A stretch of 64,000 nucleotides of DNA from Ctena decussata (GCA_963989385.1 OZ022503.1:69290123-69354122); one strand, 5' to 3'; numbered from the stretch's first letter, positions 21,439 through 32,645 are shown. The notes: generated by a model not told the origin, from the sequence alone. Translations and numbers: made by a program.

Positions 21439-21639
21439 TCCATGGACAGCGCCATCTTGAAAAATAACAACTTTTGATGACGTCATGACGTCAACGTTTC
21501 CCATTTTTTACGTTGCATGTAAAATGGTGATGTATGATGATCATTTTGATGTAAACAGTGTATTGGTATCTGTATTACTAAAGAAGAGGTGATAATTTGA
21601 AAGTGAATCAGATATTATGAAACACCCTGTACATGTACC

Positions 21640-21890
21640 TTTTATGTAAGCTACAAAGCACCAGCTTAGCGTTTTTTCGCTCTGATGAACATAGCCATTT
21701 TTAAGCAATTTCTTTTTAGGAAAAATAGAGTTTCAAATTATTTTGATTCTTATATTCATATTTTGCCTTTCTTGTTCCATGGCACCATTGCGCTCTTTAG
21801 AAAACTTTATTTCCCAATCGAACGGAAAATGTGTCCCACTCTAAAATCCGTGAAACATAAAAGTGTGTCTCGAATGTTGAAAGAGCGGGT
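21640..21890. other. No recognisable feature
   Basis: A 72-codon open frame begins at 21685. It has no family resemblance and no splice context, so I treat it as chance. Confidence 0.4.
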
Positions 21891-21892
21891 GA

Positions 21893-22146
21893 CCGGGGCA
21901 TAGCACATATACGCAAATACATGTACGCAGATGCTACTGAAATTTTTATACACTGACAAAATTTCAAGACTCACCTGATATGTGCATGGTGAAATTGTGT
22001 AATTGGTCAAGTTTTTGCTACCACCTGCCAACAAAAATGACAAGGTTAAACACCTTTGGGCCTAAAACCCCTAGAGTCCCCTCAAAGAGTATTTGAACAT
22101 AAATGGGCGTATAATGTAACTGCCTCTAGGCTCTAGCTACGCCTCT
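21893..22146. mobile_element. MITE with GGGGC..CTAGCTACGCC ends, diverged
   Basis: It starts CCGGGGCATAGCACATATAC and ends GGCTCTAGCTACGCCTCTGC. The interior CTGACAAAATTTCAAGACTC is shared with 1215-1441 and 31978-32160. Confidence 0.5.
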
Positions 22147-22149
22147 GCC

Positions 22150-22750
22150 CTGGATTTGCTAGGGAAAAGGAATTTTAAAAAATCTTCTTTTTTTCACGGT
22201 AACATTCAATTGAACTGAACTGATCGCTGACGTAACGGATATCCATACGTTTAATTTACTCCGGACTTTTTGAAAAGCAGGCTGTTTTGTATCGGCACTC
22301 CAAAGATTGCCTTTAAGTTCTGTTTGGGTTATTTAAAGTTTAACAAAATAGGTGACCATAATGTTATTAACACATTTTCTTCTTCGTCTATTACAGTGTA
22401 TTTCGTTTTAATTCAGTTGGTTGATCTAGCACAAGGATATTAACCGTGACCACACCAAGACTGCAATGAATGTTTATTATGACTAATTCCTGAATCCTGC
22501 CGAGGGAACGGAAAGACATTTGTACCCTCCAAGTCATGCTTCTCCGACCCTACTAATCTCTTCCACCCTTCCCCTTCTCTACATTGTGTATAACGCTATG
22601 TTTATGGACGTCCACAAGTTAGTGGACGCAGCAGTTTGATAGTCGCCCGTGGTAAACGCACAATTTCATTCCTATAAGGCAGTTAAAATTCAAGTTTCTG
22701 CAAATAGTAAGCCAAAATGATCGTACCATTTTAAAATATGGGATTTATAA
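22150..22750. other. No recognisable feature
   Basis: No repeat, RNA or coding signal that I can defend. Confidence 0.4.
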
Positions 22751-22751
22751 A

Positions 22752-22836
22752 CCGAGGGATGTTAAAAGATTCGATAAAGAAACCAGTCCGAAGGACGAGT
22801 TTCTTATCGGATCACTGAACCTCCCGAATAAACTGT
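22752..22836. repeat. Hairpin CGATAAAGAAACCAGTCC / GGACGAGTTTCTTATCGG
   Basis: A perfect-type stem around GTCCGAAGGAC, with outer pairing CCGAGGG / CCTCCCG. A palindromic element remnant. Confidence 0.65.
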
Positions 22837-22839
22837 ACG

Positions 22840-23390
22840 TTACATTCGTATGTCCTACAACTATTATTATTAATATTTCCATCTGTTTTTACGTTTTCAA
22901 GAGTCCTTCCGAGAGCCTGTACACAATAGCGTCAAAGAATACATGAAAATTGACACAATATGACCGCCATTTTGTTTTCTAAAAGGGCCAAGGTTTGTCG
23001 AAATAAGAATAATTTACTTGCCTATGGAAGCTTCATCATGTTTTTACAATCATTGTCTGTACGGCTAGTTGTCTCGACGATCCAAGGCTAGAAGAAAGTA
23101 AATAAGACATTCTTATAGCACATTGCGGAGCGTGTGTGATAAAAGGCAATGCAGTCCTGCATAAAACTGACGAATTCGTAGAATTATTCAGTTGAACACG
23201 CCGGAAATACACACCAAAGATTGTTATAGGTTTGACCTTTTGTAATAGCGTCTGTTGTTTTCTCAAGATCATAAAAGGCAACCCTAATGGTGTTTTTATA
23301 GCTTCAACTGTAGTGGAAATTTAAACTTGGAAAAGTAGTTCTAAAAGCCGGTATCCGGCCGTACATTAATAACCAATCGCTTAATATTAT
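22840..23390. other. No recognisable feature
   Basis: Mixed-composition sequence without visible repeats. Confidence 0.4.
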
Positions 23391-23410
23391 GGGGAAGGTA
23401 ACCAATCTAC

Positions 23411-23446
23411 AGGGATTTATTTCCCTAGAGGAAATAAATCCTCGTA
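23411..23446. repeat. Short hairpin
   Basis: AGGGATTTATTTCC / GGAAATAAATCCT with tip CTAGA. Confidence 0.65.
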
Positions 23447-23449
23447 GGG

Positions 23450-24030
23450 AACTGGGATAGCATATTTGTATTGACAAGAAATCCTTGTATTTCTCTGCTA
23501 AGAATGTAACTCGTATGTATGAAAACCATATTTGTGCAGAATATTTGTTTTGAAGTAAAAGAACTGGTGGAAATATTACAAAAATCTTGAAAGTGGTCAA
23601 ACATAAATTTTGCTTTGCCCACCGTGCAGGATTTTTTTTCTTTCTTTCTTTTTTAACTTCACCTGTTCAATTTTTTAAAAAGCTGAAATTTTATACTAGT
23701 ATTATGTACATACTTATTACATATGAGTCGAATTTTGGCTAAATATTTACAGTAGCTTGATTTTTTTTTATTGCCAGCTAGGTGGAAATGGAATTGCGCA
23801 GCGCTTACCAGGCGTGATAAGACAGGTTGTACCAATAAACAGGATGTGGATTGTGTCACTCATAGTAAAGTATTCTTAAACGTCTGATCAGCAGGTACAC
23901 AACATTGAAAACAACACTGATTCATGGATGGCATTAACTAAACGTTGGAATACGTTGTGTCGACGCTTTTGAAGCAGGACACCGTAAGACGTGACAGGAC
24001 GTCAGGATAATACCGTATTTCATTGGTTAG
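23450..24030. other. No recognisable feature
   Basis: Contains T-rich simple stretches near 23635-23655 and 23761-23771 only. Confidence 0.4.
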
Positions 24031-24043
24031 AAGACGGGAGGTT

Positions 24044-24128
24044 TTTCCTTCCAAAGCAATCCCAAAAATCTAGATCCGTCTTATAAGACGGATTTAGATT
24101 TTGAGATTGTTTCAGAAGGGAAAGCCCC
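24044..24128. repeat. Foldback hairpin around AAGACGGATTTAGATTTT
   Basis: AATCCCAAAAATCTAGATCC / GATTTAGATTTTGAGATTG, with outer CCTTCC / GGAAGG-like partners. Apex GTCTTATAAGAC. Confidence 0.7.
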
Positions 24129-24243
24129 ATCTCTTATTAGAATTTCATAAGACTAATTTAGATATTTGGGGTCATTCTAGAGATGGAAAAACTTCAGTTC
24201 AGTTCAGTTCAATTCTCCTAACGTATTCTGGCTCAATAAATCA

Positions 24244-24656
24244 CGGGGGGGGGGGGGGGGTCACTTCCATTATAAAGAAGGGTATATATGTGCCGCTGGA
24301 ATAGCCCTACTTTTTTGATCTGCCAGATACATCAATAGGTATGATTTTACAAACAAATATGCACATATAGGTCTTATTTCTCCAAGCTCTGTATATAAAA
24401 ATACCTTTTCTGATTTTTTGTTATCAAAAAAGAAACAAATATCAATTACAAAGGCAACAAATGTTCTCAGCATACTAATTTCTTGAATTTTCTTCAAGGC
24501 AAATTCATGATCTAATCTAAACACTTTTTCTGCAGTATACATGAATAGGGTCCAATTTTGATACAAACTACATGAATAGGTATATATTTAATAGGGTGGG
24601 TTATCAGAGTTCCAGCGGCACATCTGTACCCCATTTAAAGACCAAGTGACCCCCCA
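24244..24656. mobile_element. Inverted-repeat element with poly-G edge
   Basis: GGGGGGTCACTT ... TGTGCCGCTGGAA (24244-24301) is mirrored by TTCCAGCGGCACA ... AAGTGACCCCCC (24610-24656). Arms are about 50 bp, with about 300 bp of non-coding interior. Confidence 0.7.
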
Positions 24657-24758
24657 CCCCCACCCACGCAATAAATACGGTATACTAAAGGCAATCGCTT
24701 TCTATTTATTAATGATTTTAGAAAACCGTCGAAATCCCTAAAAAAAGGTTTGAAGAAA

Positions 24759-25475
24759 TATACTCCTCGCCAAAAGTTTAGCATATTTGATAACGAACTA
24801 AACTGAAAAAAGTGTGTCATCATTCGTCTTATCCGATGTCATAAAGTTAACAGAAGATTCTTAGGCACTGGAAGTTTGGAACTCAGCAGTTGAGACCCCT
24901 GTATTTCAATAACAATTTTCGACCCTTTTCAAAATTGTGTCCAAAACATCACCAAATTTAACTTCATCTTCACCAAACTAGCATCGTCTAATTTGCAATG
25001 TGCTATTATTCGTGGTCATGCTACTTCAAACTCGGACATTTGAGGCAAACTTGTCAAAACTTGTTTCGCAAATGACCGGTAGTGCAATTTTCCTATAGAT
25101 TGTTATCATTTTTGTCTTGCGGAAAATTGGTAGTCTTTGATATTGGAACTGAAAGCTTTTTTATGAAACACATCAGCTACATGGTCTCTTATCTGACGTA
25201 GCACGGATTTTTTAAATGCGCAATTTTTTTTGGTGTGCAGAAAATTAGAATTGTAAAAATAGTGTTTTACTAGAAAATACATTACAATTACACATCCCCA
25301 AAATTCTTAAAAATGATATATGTGGACCAAAATGTCAACAGGCATATGCCTCTGCATACTATCTTTCAAAGTCAATAAATCATATCGTTGTTTAATATTT
25401 TGCAAGTTTTCTGCAGGATGTGTAATAGAACCGCTGTGAAACTGAAATATGCTAAACTTTTGTCGAGGTGTATAG
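24759..25475. mobile_element. TIR element CTCCTCGCCAAAAGTTTAGC, ~0.72 kb
   Basis: Left TACTCCTCGCCAAAAGTTTA and right TAAACTTTTGTCGAGGTGTA are complementary over about 28 bases including GCATATTT. TATA/TA at both edges fits a Tc1/mariner-type TA target. No transposase remains. Confidence 0.72.
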
Positions 25476-25526
25476 ATGGGGCTCCGATAAATATGAAATG
25501 AGAATTTATTTTCCTGAAACCCAAAT

Positions 25527-25561
25527 TTTTTTTTTTTTTGTTTTTTTTTTTTTTTGTTTTT
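25527..25561. repeat. Poly-T tract
   Basis: Three T runs separated by single G bases. Confidence 0.9.
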
Positions 25562-25564
25562 GAG

Positions 25565-26215
25565 ATAATTATCAAAACGTCTATCTTAACCGAGGGTAAA
25601 TATTTAAAAAAATAAAATGAAAAGAATGAGAAGATGAGAAAAAAATGTGTTTCATAAAATCATGGTTGGCCGGTTATTATAGCCGAGCGAGTTATCTCCA
25701 AGTCACCGTGATCAAATGCAATGTCACAGTGATCATAAAGTTGTTGCCCAAAGAAACCCGCATTCTTTACAATAATTTACGAGCAGCTATAAAACAAAAA
25801 CATATTAAACACATATTAAACTAGAAATTGTTTATGAAAACTCCTCCCTTTCTTCATCACTACTAAAGTCCGCCTTTATCCCCAGGTGTACATATTGCAT
25901 ATCCAGATTTTCATTATAACTCAACGGTTTTGTAGAGTTGATCAAAAATGATAATTTTCACGAAAAAAAAATATAATCTTGATTTTATGAATTTTTTTTT
26001 CATGATTTTTTAAGTGTGTGCATCATATCCCCCAGGCAAAGGCAGATAACCCCGGGAAAAATCTGATTGTAACAGCAAGCTTCTGCTTGATTCATTTCTG
26101 TGACTTCTCATTAAAACATCTTAAGAAGCAAAAGAAGAAGCAGTTCGAAACCTACTTTTAGGGAAGGGGCAAGAATTTGTTTCCAACAAAAACAGTGGAC
26201 ATGATTTCAGTACAG
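25565..26215. other. No recognisable feature
   Basis: AT-rich; nothing coding. Confidence 0.4.
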
Positions 26216-26221
26216 AAAAGC

Positions 26222-26265
26222 CTGCGTGCGTGTGTGTGTTGGGGGGGGGGGGAGGGGTAGGGGGA
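26222..26265. repeat. GT microsatellite and poly-G
   Basis: GCGTGCGTGTGTGTG followed by a G run. Confidence 0.85.
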
Positions 26266-26269
26266 CGAG

Positions 26270-26740
26270 AGAGGCGCCCTCTTAAGGAAATGTTTTACCA
26301 TTTTTAAGAAGTACTTTGATCTACTTCGGAGAAAAAAAATTCGTTAAAGGAAGCTGTCCATAAATAGCCATGGGCGTTTTGCCCCATCTAAAAAAGCGCT
26401 CTGCTCCTAAAAGGCAGAATAATGAATTCAAATTCTGGAATCATGTTGAAATCCTATCTTGTTTTCCAGATTGCCATGTTTGCGGACACCCTTTTTCCAA
26501 TAGTCATTCCGAAATTTGTTAATTTGTGAAAAAAGAAAGAAAAAAAGTCACCTTTAAACTGAAGCAAGACTAAAATAGTTCAATCACATTTAAGAGCGTT
26601 ATTATGCTAATAAGTTTACACCTTACAGGCACAGCTTGTTTCAAATTAGTCAGATCTCAGAACCAATCACGACATATAGCAATTAAGATGAATCTTGACA
26701 TTGCGTGATTTTTAGAACATAAATGACGGAGCCAGGAATG
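26270..26740. other. No recognisable feature
   Basis: No repeat or gene signal. Confidence 0.4.
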
Positions 26741-26741
26741 C

Positions 26742-27682
26742 GGCATAGCAATTCATATTACTGATTTCCTTCCTGCGTAGCAAAACATATACTGATTTCG
26801 TTCACACGTAGCCGCTTGAATACTTATACTGATTTCGTTCACACGTAGCAATATATATACTGATTTCATTCCAACGTAGCAATACACATACTGATTTCTT
26901 TCCCACGTAGCAATACATATACTGATTTCGTTCCTACGCAGCATTACATATACTGATTTCGTTCACACGTGGCAATACACATACTGATTTCGTTCCGACG
27001 TAGCTATACATATACTGATTTCGTTCCTACGCAGCATTACATTAACTGATTTCGTTCCCACGTAGCTATACATATACTGATTTCGTTCCAACATAGCAAT
27101 ACATAAACTGACTCCGTTCCCACGTAGCAAAACATATACTGATTTCGTTCCCACGCAGCAGTACATATACTGATTTCATTCCTACGCAGCATTACATATA
27201 CTGGTTTCGTTCCAACGTAGCAATACATATACTGATTTCGTTCCCACGTAGCAATACATATACTGATTTCGTTTCTGCGCAGCATTACATATTCTGATTT
27301 CGTTCACACGTGACAATACACATACTGATTTCGTTTCCACGTAGCTATACATATACTGATTTCGTTTCCACGTAGCAATACATATACTGATTTCGTTCCC
27401 ACGCAGCAATACATATACTGATTTCGTTCCCACGTAGCAATACATAAACTGATTTCGTTCCCACGTAGCAATACATAAACTGAATTCGTTCCCACGTAGC
27501 AATACATATACTGATTTCGTTCCCACGTAGCATTACATAAACTGATTTCATTCCCACGTAGCAATACATATACTGAAACGTTCCCACGCAGCAATACATA
27601 TACTGATTTCGTTCCTACGCAGCATTACATATACTGATTTCGTTCCCACGTAGCAATACATATACTGATTTCGTTCCTACGA
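26742..27682. repeat. 31-bp minisatellite, about 30 copies
   Basis: The unit ACTGATTTCGTTCCCACG then TAGCAATACATAT is repeated with a strict 31-bp period and scattered substitutions. Because 31 is not a multiple of 3, three units form a 93-base frame and several minus-strand frames stay open for up to about 115 codons. These are by-products of a unit lacking stops in those frames, not genes. Confidence 0.95.
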
Positions 27683-27706
27683 AATGAAGTGCGTTCCAAA
27701 GAAATA

Positions 27707-28538
27707 TATACTGAAAGGATTTAAAAACTTCCACTTTTCATTGCTGGCTGCTGATTCTTTCACTTATGACAGTATTAAATATTTTGCCACAAAATGCTTG
27801 GAACTTCTCAAATTTAAAGATTACGCAGTTTATTCGTATCCTCTACTTAAATGACGTCAGTAAAAGCGCGTTACGTCTTTGAAACGCATAAGGCAAAGAC
27901 GGAGTTAGCCTATGCAACACTCTTTTAGATGATTTAATACTGTGTTAATATTGTCACGCCATTCACGTTAATTTGCAATTATTATTGCAGTTGATGCTGT
28001 CACGCAAAACCTGTTACGGGGACGGCGTCGACGTAAGTTAACGTCATGAGCTCTGGTTGTTAATTTTGGGGAGCTGTTTTTCTGACGGTCTTTTGAGCTT
28101 CCTGTGAACCGTGCACGTCATCTGAGATTGCAAGTTGCCGTAATTAGCGCATAAAATTATCGCGCGACGTCAGATTTTAAAATTTCGTCATTTAGCTGGC
28201 CCAAAACTCTGCACCGGTTAGTGACATTTAGGTGCGGTAGGCCAAATGAAGCCACAGACCGAGTTCAAACTTTTAAAATTCAATTTGATATTGTGAGAGC
28301 AATATGTCATCAGAAAACTGTATACATGAAGCTATCCATCTGTATGTACACTGCACTAAGAACACAAGGAGCACGTGCTAATTCCTGACCGATTCGGTTG
28401 AACGATTTCAAATTCGAGATATGGACATAATCAGGTATTAGATAATATAAATGTTGTAAAATTTCGGAGGACATAGCTGCATTTGTTTTTGAGATATTAA
28501 AAATTAATGGGTGGAAGTTTTTAAATCCTTTCAGTATA
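27707..28538. mobile_element. 832-bp segment with perfect 28-bp inverted repeat
   Basis: TATACTGAAAGGATTTAAAA...CTTCCAC (27707-27734) is mirrored exactly at 28511-28538. It directly adjoins the minisatellite, whose unit edge (CATATACTGA) overlaps the repeat's start, so array and element are probably one unit. The interior is non-coding and contains several GACGTC-type motifs. Confidence 0.65.
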
Positions 28539-28549
28539 CATTTCGCTCC

Positions 28550-28568
28550 CACGAATTCTTAATTCGTG
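28550..28568. repeat. Short palindrome CACGAATTCTTAATTCGTG
   Basis: Eight-base arms with a three-base tip just outside the inverted repeat. Confidence 0.6.
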
Positions 28569-28680
28569 CCTATTGAAATAGTAATATATGGGAACGCAAT
28601 ATGATTTCCAGAGAACGAAGTAATATATCGTACCCTTGCACCCGGGCTCCGTAAAATTTATTTGAAATTGAAAAACATAT

Positions 28681-28842
28681 TGACACGACAAAACCAACAA
28701 AGTGGCATGTGCGCCCAGCGAAGACGCAGATCAGCCTGGGCATCCGCCCAGTCTGATCAGAGTCTTCGCTGTCCTCATAGAGATAGATTGGACATTGAAC
28801 TACCCTTTAAGCCCAAAGGGAAGACTCTGATTAGACTGGGCT
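28681..28842. mobile_element. Family A foldback MITE, right-truncated
   Basis: GACACGACAAAACCAACAAA through GACTCTGATTAGACTGGGC. The right quarter is missing. Confidence 0.75.
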
Positions 28843-28849
28843 CACGTGT

Positions 28850-29350
28850 ATTTCTTAGAAGCTGCATATATTAGTACAACAAACCAGTAGATTTTAAGAA
28901 ATTGTGCAGATTTGACAAAGTGGCAATAAAAACCGGGAGCACTCTTAGTAGAGCATAAGGTCACTGGGTCAATATTATAATTCGGTTGTGTAACTTTGCT
29001 CATTTGGTGGTTTATGCAGCCCCTTAAATTATTTGACTATTGAAATGACATCATTAAATGTCCTACTGGTCGCCGAAATACAACTCAAGAGTAGTGGAGC
29101 CCCTAAATCTTCTATATATACATATCTTTCTCCATTAGTCTTTTTCAGTTCTGAATTTTGGCTGTTCCTATCCCTGTCAACAGATGTGTCGTAAAACCGT
29201 AGGCTGAACATCAAAATGGAACTACACTGTTTGCTCATGCATACATGTCCCAATACTTGATGTTTTGTTGGTTACGGTAAGACCACTCTTTTATAGCAGC
29301 TTAAATACCACCATGTTGACGAACATCGGAATTAAAGGGGATACAAAATC
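28850..29350. other. No recognisable feature
   Basis: No supported gene or repeat. Confidence 0.35.
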
Positions 29351-29354
29351 TTAA

Positions 29355-29535
29355 GGCAAATGGATACACTTTGAGGCTTTCAATCAAGTTGCTCCGCCGG
29401 TTTTCACTGGGGGTCAACTCTTTAAAGAAAGTATTTTCTCTCCTTAAAGCTTTTTTCTCGTCAGAGTGGTACCATCTTAAGAGAGCTATGTCGACCAGAG
29501 AAGCAAATAGGAAGTCAACAAAAATGTTTGTAAAA
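29355..29535. mobile_element. Family B element, decayed
   Basis: GGGGTCAACTCTTTAAAGAA, a shortened hairpin, then CCAGAGAAGCAAATAGGAAG in B order. Confidence 0.55.
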
Positions 29536-29647
29536 ACATTGAGATTTACCAAGAGATCTTTACATGAAAATTCGAAAGGTTAACGTTCGACTGTTTGTTC
29601 CGATACTTCCGTCCCTGGTTCTTAGAGTCATTGTGTTTATCGAAATG

Positions 29648-29690
29648 AGAGAGAGAAAGAGACAGACAGACAGACATAGAGATGAGAAAG
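29648..29690. repeat. (GA)n/(GACA)n simple repeat
   Basis: GAGAGAGAAAGAGACAGACAGACAGACA. Confidence 0.85.
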
Positions 29691-29699
29691 GGGCACCGT

Positions 29700-29925
29700 C
29701 AGAAGTAGAAAGAAAAGTTTAACGTGGACTTTTTATTATTTCAAATGATTGATGGTAAAAGTTCTGAAGGTAATGCGTTACACGGAGAAGTAGCCATTAA
29801 AACTTGAATTGTGCAATAAAGCCAATTATATTGTGTGGCAATAAACTGCTACCGTAGATCTGTATATTTATTTGTACCCAATAAAGCTCATTATTTTCTT
29901 GTCAGCTGACCGCCTAAGCTGTCTT
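29700..29925. other. No recognisable feature
   Basis: No signal found. Confidence 0.35.
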
Positions 29926-29934
29926 TATGCACAT

Positions 29935-30145
29935 ACGCATGGGAAAACTTGCGAATAATGACAATCCAGATCAGCCTGCGCATCGACATGCGCAGTCTGA
30001 TCAGGGTAGTCATTTTCGCTCACACAATAGCTATATATGCATATTTCAAAAGAAGTGAAGACCCAGATCTGCCTTAGACTGCACAGATGCACAGGCTGAT
30101 CTTGGTTTCGCCGTTCGCAAATGCCCTTGGTTTGTTTGTTGTTCA
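29935..30145. mobile_element. Family A-related foldback
   Basis: CTTGCGAATAATGACAATCC, AGATCAGCCTGCGCATC, GCGCAGTCTGATCAGGG and ACAGGCTGATCTTGG give the A arm layout with different termini. Confidence 0.6.
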
Positions 30146-30559
30146 AATATCTCTTAATCGCTTGACGGAGCTATTTCACCTTGCTCTAGCTCAGTTTTCC
30201 AAATACGGGTTTCGATTTCTTCCATCCTTCCGTACAAACAGATCTTAAGTGATTTGGCGACAGAAGACAATTGGCACCGTTGCCTTTTCACTGAAAATAG
30301 AGAGCATTTCAAGCATTTCACTTTATCTTAGATCAGTAAAAGAAAGCATGAAAGCGAAACAGACAGCAAAAACGATAAATTCAGTCTGTGTTTGAATTGA
30401 ACCGTTTTAAGAGAGGATCTAAATAAACATTGATGGATTTAACACACACAGAGGCGACTGAAACTATTTTTGACTCTTGGATATGTAAAACATGATGACA
30501 TGACAAATTGGACAAGGTAATAGTTTTTGTTATTAGCAAAACATCATGGCTTGCTTTCT

Positions 30560-30615
30560 TTTTTCTTTTTTCCTGTCCTTTCCTTGTTTTTTTTTTTTTT
30601 CTTTCTTTCTTTCTC
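30560..30615. repeat. T-rich/TTTC simple repeat
   Basis: Poly-T followed by CTTTCTTTCTTTC. Confidence 0.8.
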
Positions 30616-30724
30616 ATTGAACAATTATTACGAACAAGTAAATCTGAACATTATTACGAGATTCGGTCTACATTTTCTTTTTTCATCGAACAATTATTAC
30701 TGAAAAAAATGAGTGAAACCCAAT

Positions 30725-30830
30725 TTGGAAGGTCCGTTTCATCCAGGGAAGCAAACGCGAAGTCATAGTAGTTGTTTCCCTTTGTTTAAATGGCGGAAAA
30801 TACTGGGGTGTACGAAGTTCAGGGAACTTA
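30725..30830. mobile_element. Family B outer-arm fragment
   Basis: GTTTCATCCAGGGAAGCAAA, AGTTGTTTCCCTTTG and AAATGGCGGAAAAT match the B right arm. Confidence 0.5.
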
Positions 30831-30939
30831 TACATGTCAAAATGTATTTTAACGATTCGCTAAATGTTAAAAAAAAGGATAAAAAGAAAAACCTCAGCGT
30901 GCTTTTATTCCGTTCACCAACGAGCCGGAATAATATTAA

Positions 30940-31161
30940 ACCGCGACACGAGATAACTGTGCGCCAAGCGCAGACTCAGATCAGCCTGGGCATCCGCCCA
31001 GTCTGATAAGAGTCTTCGCTGTCTGCATGAAGGTAGCTTGGACCCTTAGATACCCTTTAAGCGCTTAGCAAAGAGTCTTATAAGACTGGGAAACTACCCA
31101 GGCTGATCTGAGTCTGCGCTACCGCACAACCATTTTGTTGTTTTTCTTGCGTCGCAGCTCA
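30940..31161. mobile_element. Family A foldback MITE, copy 3
   Basis: CCGCGACACGAGATAACTGT to TTCTTGCGTCGCAGCTC, with both arms present and centre near 31040. The left outer 20 bases are partly deleted. Confidence 0.8.
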
Positions 31162-31300
31162 TTATACATGGATCGGGGTCATCGTTTTTCCTCAGCCTCC
31201 GTAAAATTGTTGCGCGAACAGGGCGAACAGGATAGACGGATCTGAGTCTTCCTTGTTCAAACATGCTGTAAGGATTCTTTTTTCCTGACACGGCCCACCT
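31162..31300. mobile_element. Family A-related fragment
   Basis: GCGAACAGGGCGAACAGGAT and ACGGATCTGAGTCTTCC are one arm of an A-like element. Confidence 0.35.
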
Positions 31301-31515
31301 GAGACTAAAAACATTTATCATTATCTGTGTATCATCATCATCTCTAATGCTCCAAATGTCTTCAAATGCGTTTTAATATTCATAAATTCAAAATTTTAAT
31401 ATACTTGTCAAACGTAATTGATAGGTGATCTTTGATCACGACTGATAGACTCGCAATTCAATTATTATAATGTACCTAGAAATTAGCTTCTGAGCTACTA
31501 AATTGATAGTCAAAA

Positions 31516-31734
31516 TACAGACAACTCTCGATATCTTAAAGTCAAAGATATTCCCAAACTACTGATATCACGAAGTAAATTTTCTGGCCCCAGAAAATTT
31601 ACTTCGAGATATCAGTTGTTTGAGATAAGAGGAGCTGAAATGTAAATAAAAACAAGGAATGTGTCCAAACTTTTTTCTTTGAAAGAAGAGGCACTTTGAG
31701 ATATCCGTGTTGGAGATATCGAGAGTTAACTGTA
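31516..31734. mobile_element. TA-flanked MITE, TACAG..AACTCTCGATATC ends
   Basis: TACAGACAACTCTCGATATC at the left and GATATCGAGAGTTAACTGTA at the right are inverted. TA at both ends fits a mariner/Tc1-type target. An inner hairpin (AGTAAATTTTCTGG/CCAGAAAATTTACT) is present. 219 bp, non-coding. Confidence 0.8.
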
Positions 31735-31977
31735 TAACAACGCTATTCTAGTCATAAAGATAAACTGATAGACTTCTCATAAAACTCCAGGAAGTTGCCA
31801 AATCGAAATTTAGGTTCGGCCACTTTCAGCAGTTTTGTGAGAACTCCACCAGTTCTTTTACTTCAAAACAAACATTCTGCACAAATATGCTTTGCATACG
31901 TTTCAGTCGAACAGCATTGCTATATTTATGCTAACTATTTGTATATGCAGAAACTTAGATATTTTTTTTAATTTTCA

Positions 31978-32160
31978 AGGGCGTAGCTACCTATACGCAA
32001 CTACGCGGGTGCATATTGAATTTTTGTCAAACTGACAAAATTTCAAAACGCACCTGCATATTTGCATGTTATAATTTTATAAATTGGACAAGATTTTAAT
32101 ACCAGCTGTATTGAAAATGGCTGAAATGTTTTTTTTATTCTATTATATTCCATAACTTTT
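31978..32160. mobile_element. MITE CAAGGGCGTAGCTACC, copy, right end lost
   Basis: CAAGGGCGTAGCTACCTATA, TTGTCAAACTGACAAAATTT and GCACCTGCATATTTGCATG match 1215-1441 in the opposite orientation. Confidence 0.65.
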
Positions 32161-32162
32161 CA

Positions 32163-32525
32163 AGGGCGTTGGAGCAGCACGGATGACTTTGAAACGATCC
32201 CTTTCCACCTTGTCCTGTTTTCAGCTGCCCTAGCTGAGCTAGCAAAGTCCATTCCTGTCCACTCTTTAATGTTATCTTCTCACCTCTTCTTTTGTCTACC
32301 TCTTCTTCATTTTCCTTTCACTGTGCCCTGTAGAATCGCCTTTGCTAAAACCAGAAGACCTTGAGACATGGCCAAACCACCTTAATGTTCGTTTCTTGAC
32401 CAGGTTCTGGAGTTCATCATATTATCTAATGGTCGCTTGGAGTTTCTGCGAACCTCATAACTTGTTATATGGTCCTTGTACGAAATATTCAGTAACCTTC
32501 GGTAGCATCTCATCTCAAAGACCTG

Positions 32526-32559
<34 letters not shown>

Positions 32560-32645
32560 GTCTCTCTCTCAGTAACTCTGCTGTTAAGGTCCACGATTCA
32601 CAGGCATGCAGAATATGGAAATGAAAAGGGAGCGCATAAATTTCA
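32163..32645 (-). pseudogene. Non-LTR retrotransposon 3' end, 5'-truncated, broken
   Basis: On the minus strand the translation contains FEMRCYRRLLNISYKDHIT, the conserved region near the C-terminus of the retrotransposon polyprotein, and corresponds to the same region at 36940-37030. A (CT)n expansion at 32530-32562 splits the segment just upstream of FEMRC, and frame changes follow downstream. The 3' end (GACTTTGCTAGCTCAG.. to CCAACGCC) is retained. The intact element would encode endonuclease and reverse transcriptase; only the C-terminal ~130 codons are represented here, with no catalytic residues. Dead copy. Confidence 0.75.
32530..32575. repeat. (CT)n microsatellite inside LINE fragment
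   Basis: A CT run with one TAG interruption, expanded within former coding sequence. Confidence 0.9.

Larger units (their letters stand above)
15219..21632. mobile_element. Giant palindrome (foldback element), ~6.4 kb
   Basis: The sequence folds on itself around 18.1 kb. Paired blocks that I aligned by eye: 15250-15410 with 21440-21610; 15405-15620 with 20165-20372; 15700-16060 with 19760-20110; 16190-16330 with 19540-19660; 16430-16470 with 19405-19445; 16560-16680 with 19190-19320; 16730-16840 with 19010-19140; 16860-16990 with 18860-19000; 17020-17110 with 18720-18840; 17200-17365 with 18525-18700; 17750-18020 with 18215-18430. Identity looks like 70-85% with indels. There is no coding frame of note. 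The TAACGTA motif recurs in both arms. A 1.07 kb insertion interrupts the right arm and a family B element the left. Confidence 0.85.

Noticed and set aside
22771..22810. Possible hammerhead stem II (GTCCGAAGGACGA)
   Set aside because: The CUGANGA strand is absent and the region is a simple symmetric hairpin.
26742..27682. Several overlapping minus-strand frames of 60-114 codons rich in Y, C and R
   Set aside because: They come from a 31-bp unit that lacks stops in those frames. Three frames are open at once with the same 31-residue period, which no real gene would show.
26742..27682. CRISPR array
   Set aside because: Contiguous tandem units without spacers, in a metazoan genome context.
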